From positions 93,883,583 through 93,947,582 of the forward strand of contig CM076193.1 of assembly GCA_038277395.1 (NCBI GenBank): a stretch of DNA of 64,000 nt, in the 5' to 3' direction. Below the pieces are notes generated by a model. That model did no database searches, had not been told where the DNA came from, and saw nothing but the letters and a program-made list of their open reading frames with translations. The position numbers and the translations under genes were made by a program. The stretch comes from Dryocosmus kuriphilus (Eukaryota > Arthropoda > Insecta > Hymenoptera > Cynipidae). This document shows positions 63,753-64,000 of this stretch, one piece after another; position 1 is the first letter of the stretch; each line of letters opens with the position of its first letter.

Positions 63753-64000
63753 GTCAACAACCCTCGCGTCGCTGCTTGTTTAAACACCAACCGTAGTACC
63801 GGTACCTTTCGCACGATCAACTCCAGCTCCAGCTCCAGTCATTACACGACCAACCACGGTCCAAACTAACAGCGATCATGCTTCTGCAAAGGAGGAAGTT
63901 CCCCCTAAACTCACGCAGAAGTCAACCCTAGAGGAGGACCAGAGAAATCAGTCGACATCCACAATCCGATAACCAATCAATATAAAAATACCATATTTGG

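Larger units (their letters stand above)
55620..64000 (+). mobile_element. Second Ty3/Gypsy LTR retrotransposon (element 2), plus strand, incomplete at the window edge
   Basis: A long 5' LTR (55620-57373) is followed by a primer site, an extra 5' ORF, gag, a broken protease/RT/RNase H and a second RNase H of cellular type. The 3' LTR is outside the window. Many stops and frameshifts show an old copy. No integrase motif was found up to 64000. The RT resembles 17.6/gypsy-type elements. Confidence 0.85.

Overview
The window looks like a repeat-dense, AT-rich animal genome, most likely an insect. The evidence is spliceosomal introns with GT-AG borders, a mariner, a THAP/YqaJ (ISL2EU-type) transposon, a hAT, a Transib-like palindromic element, two Ty3/Gypsy LTR retrotransposons and LINE copies with coiled-coil ORF1. 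No prokaryotic operon features are present. I cannot name the species. Most of the 64 kb is transposable elements in several nested layers, with three or four stretches that look like exons of host or unclassified genes.

Layout. 1-2340: 5' part of a decayed LINE on the minus strand. 2.5-6.4 kb: host-like exons (3889-5612, plus strand) bracketed by inverted, similar ends. 6.45-8.1 kb: a ~590 bp inverted repeat. 8.45-9.75 kb: a non-coding segment with five hairpins that keep their shape and core but change their stems. 11.6-14.2 kb: minus-strand exon candidates. 14,711-24,000: a complete Gypsy element (minus strand) with 399 bp LTRs, PBS, PPT, gag, a -1 slippery site, a frameshifted pol and two extra 3' ORFs. 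24.1-29.6 kb: simple repeats and AT-rich sequence without genes. 29.6-31.7 kb: an inverted-repeat element hit by an intact mariner. 31.85-36.46 kb: an ISL2EU-type transposon with convergent YqaJ-nuclease and THAP/DDE transposase genes. 36.67-42.4 kb: palindromic repeat family copies and a 4.64 kb Transib-like foldback element whose ends carry the heptamer CACAGTG and a 5 bp CGCTG duplication. 43.2-48.1 kb: a decayed hAT split by an ORF1-only LINE with a 16 bp target duplication. 48.8-49.15 kb: two possible host exons. 49.86-51.91 kb: another repeat copy carrying a 925 bp TTAA element. 51.9-55.6 kb: a 364 bp tandem array split by a 1948 bp TG...CA insertion with a second family of covarying hairpins. 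55,620-64,000: a second Gypsy element (plus strand) with a 1754 bp LTR, an extra 5' ORF, gag, broken pol and a second RNase H of cellular RNase H1 type; it runs off the window.

How the parts work together. The autonomous elements each carry what they need for their own movement (RT/RNase H/integrase, DDE transposases, ORF1/endonuclease). Only the mariner and the YqaJ gene read as undamaged throughout. Target duplications, paired ends and one paralogous empty site give a clear order of insertions. All family names come from motifs read by eye; no database search was run.
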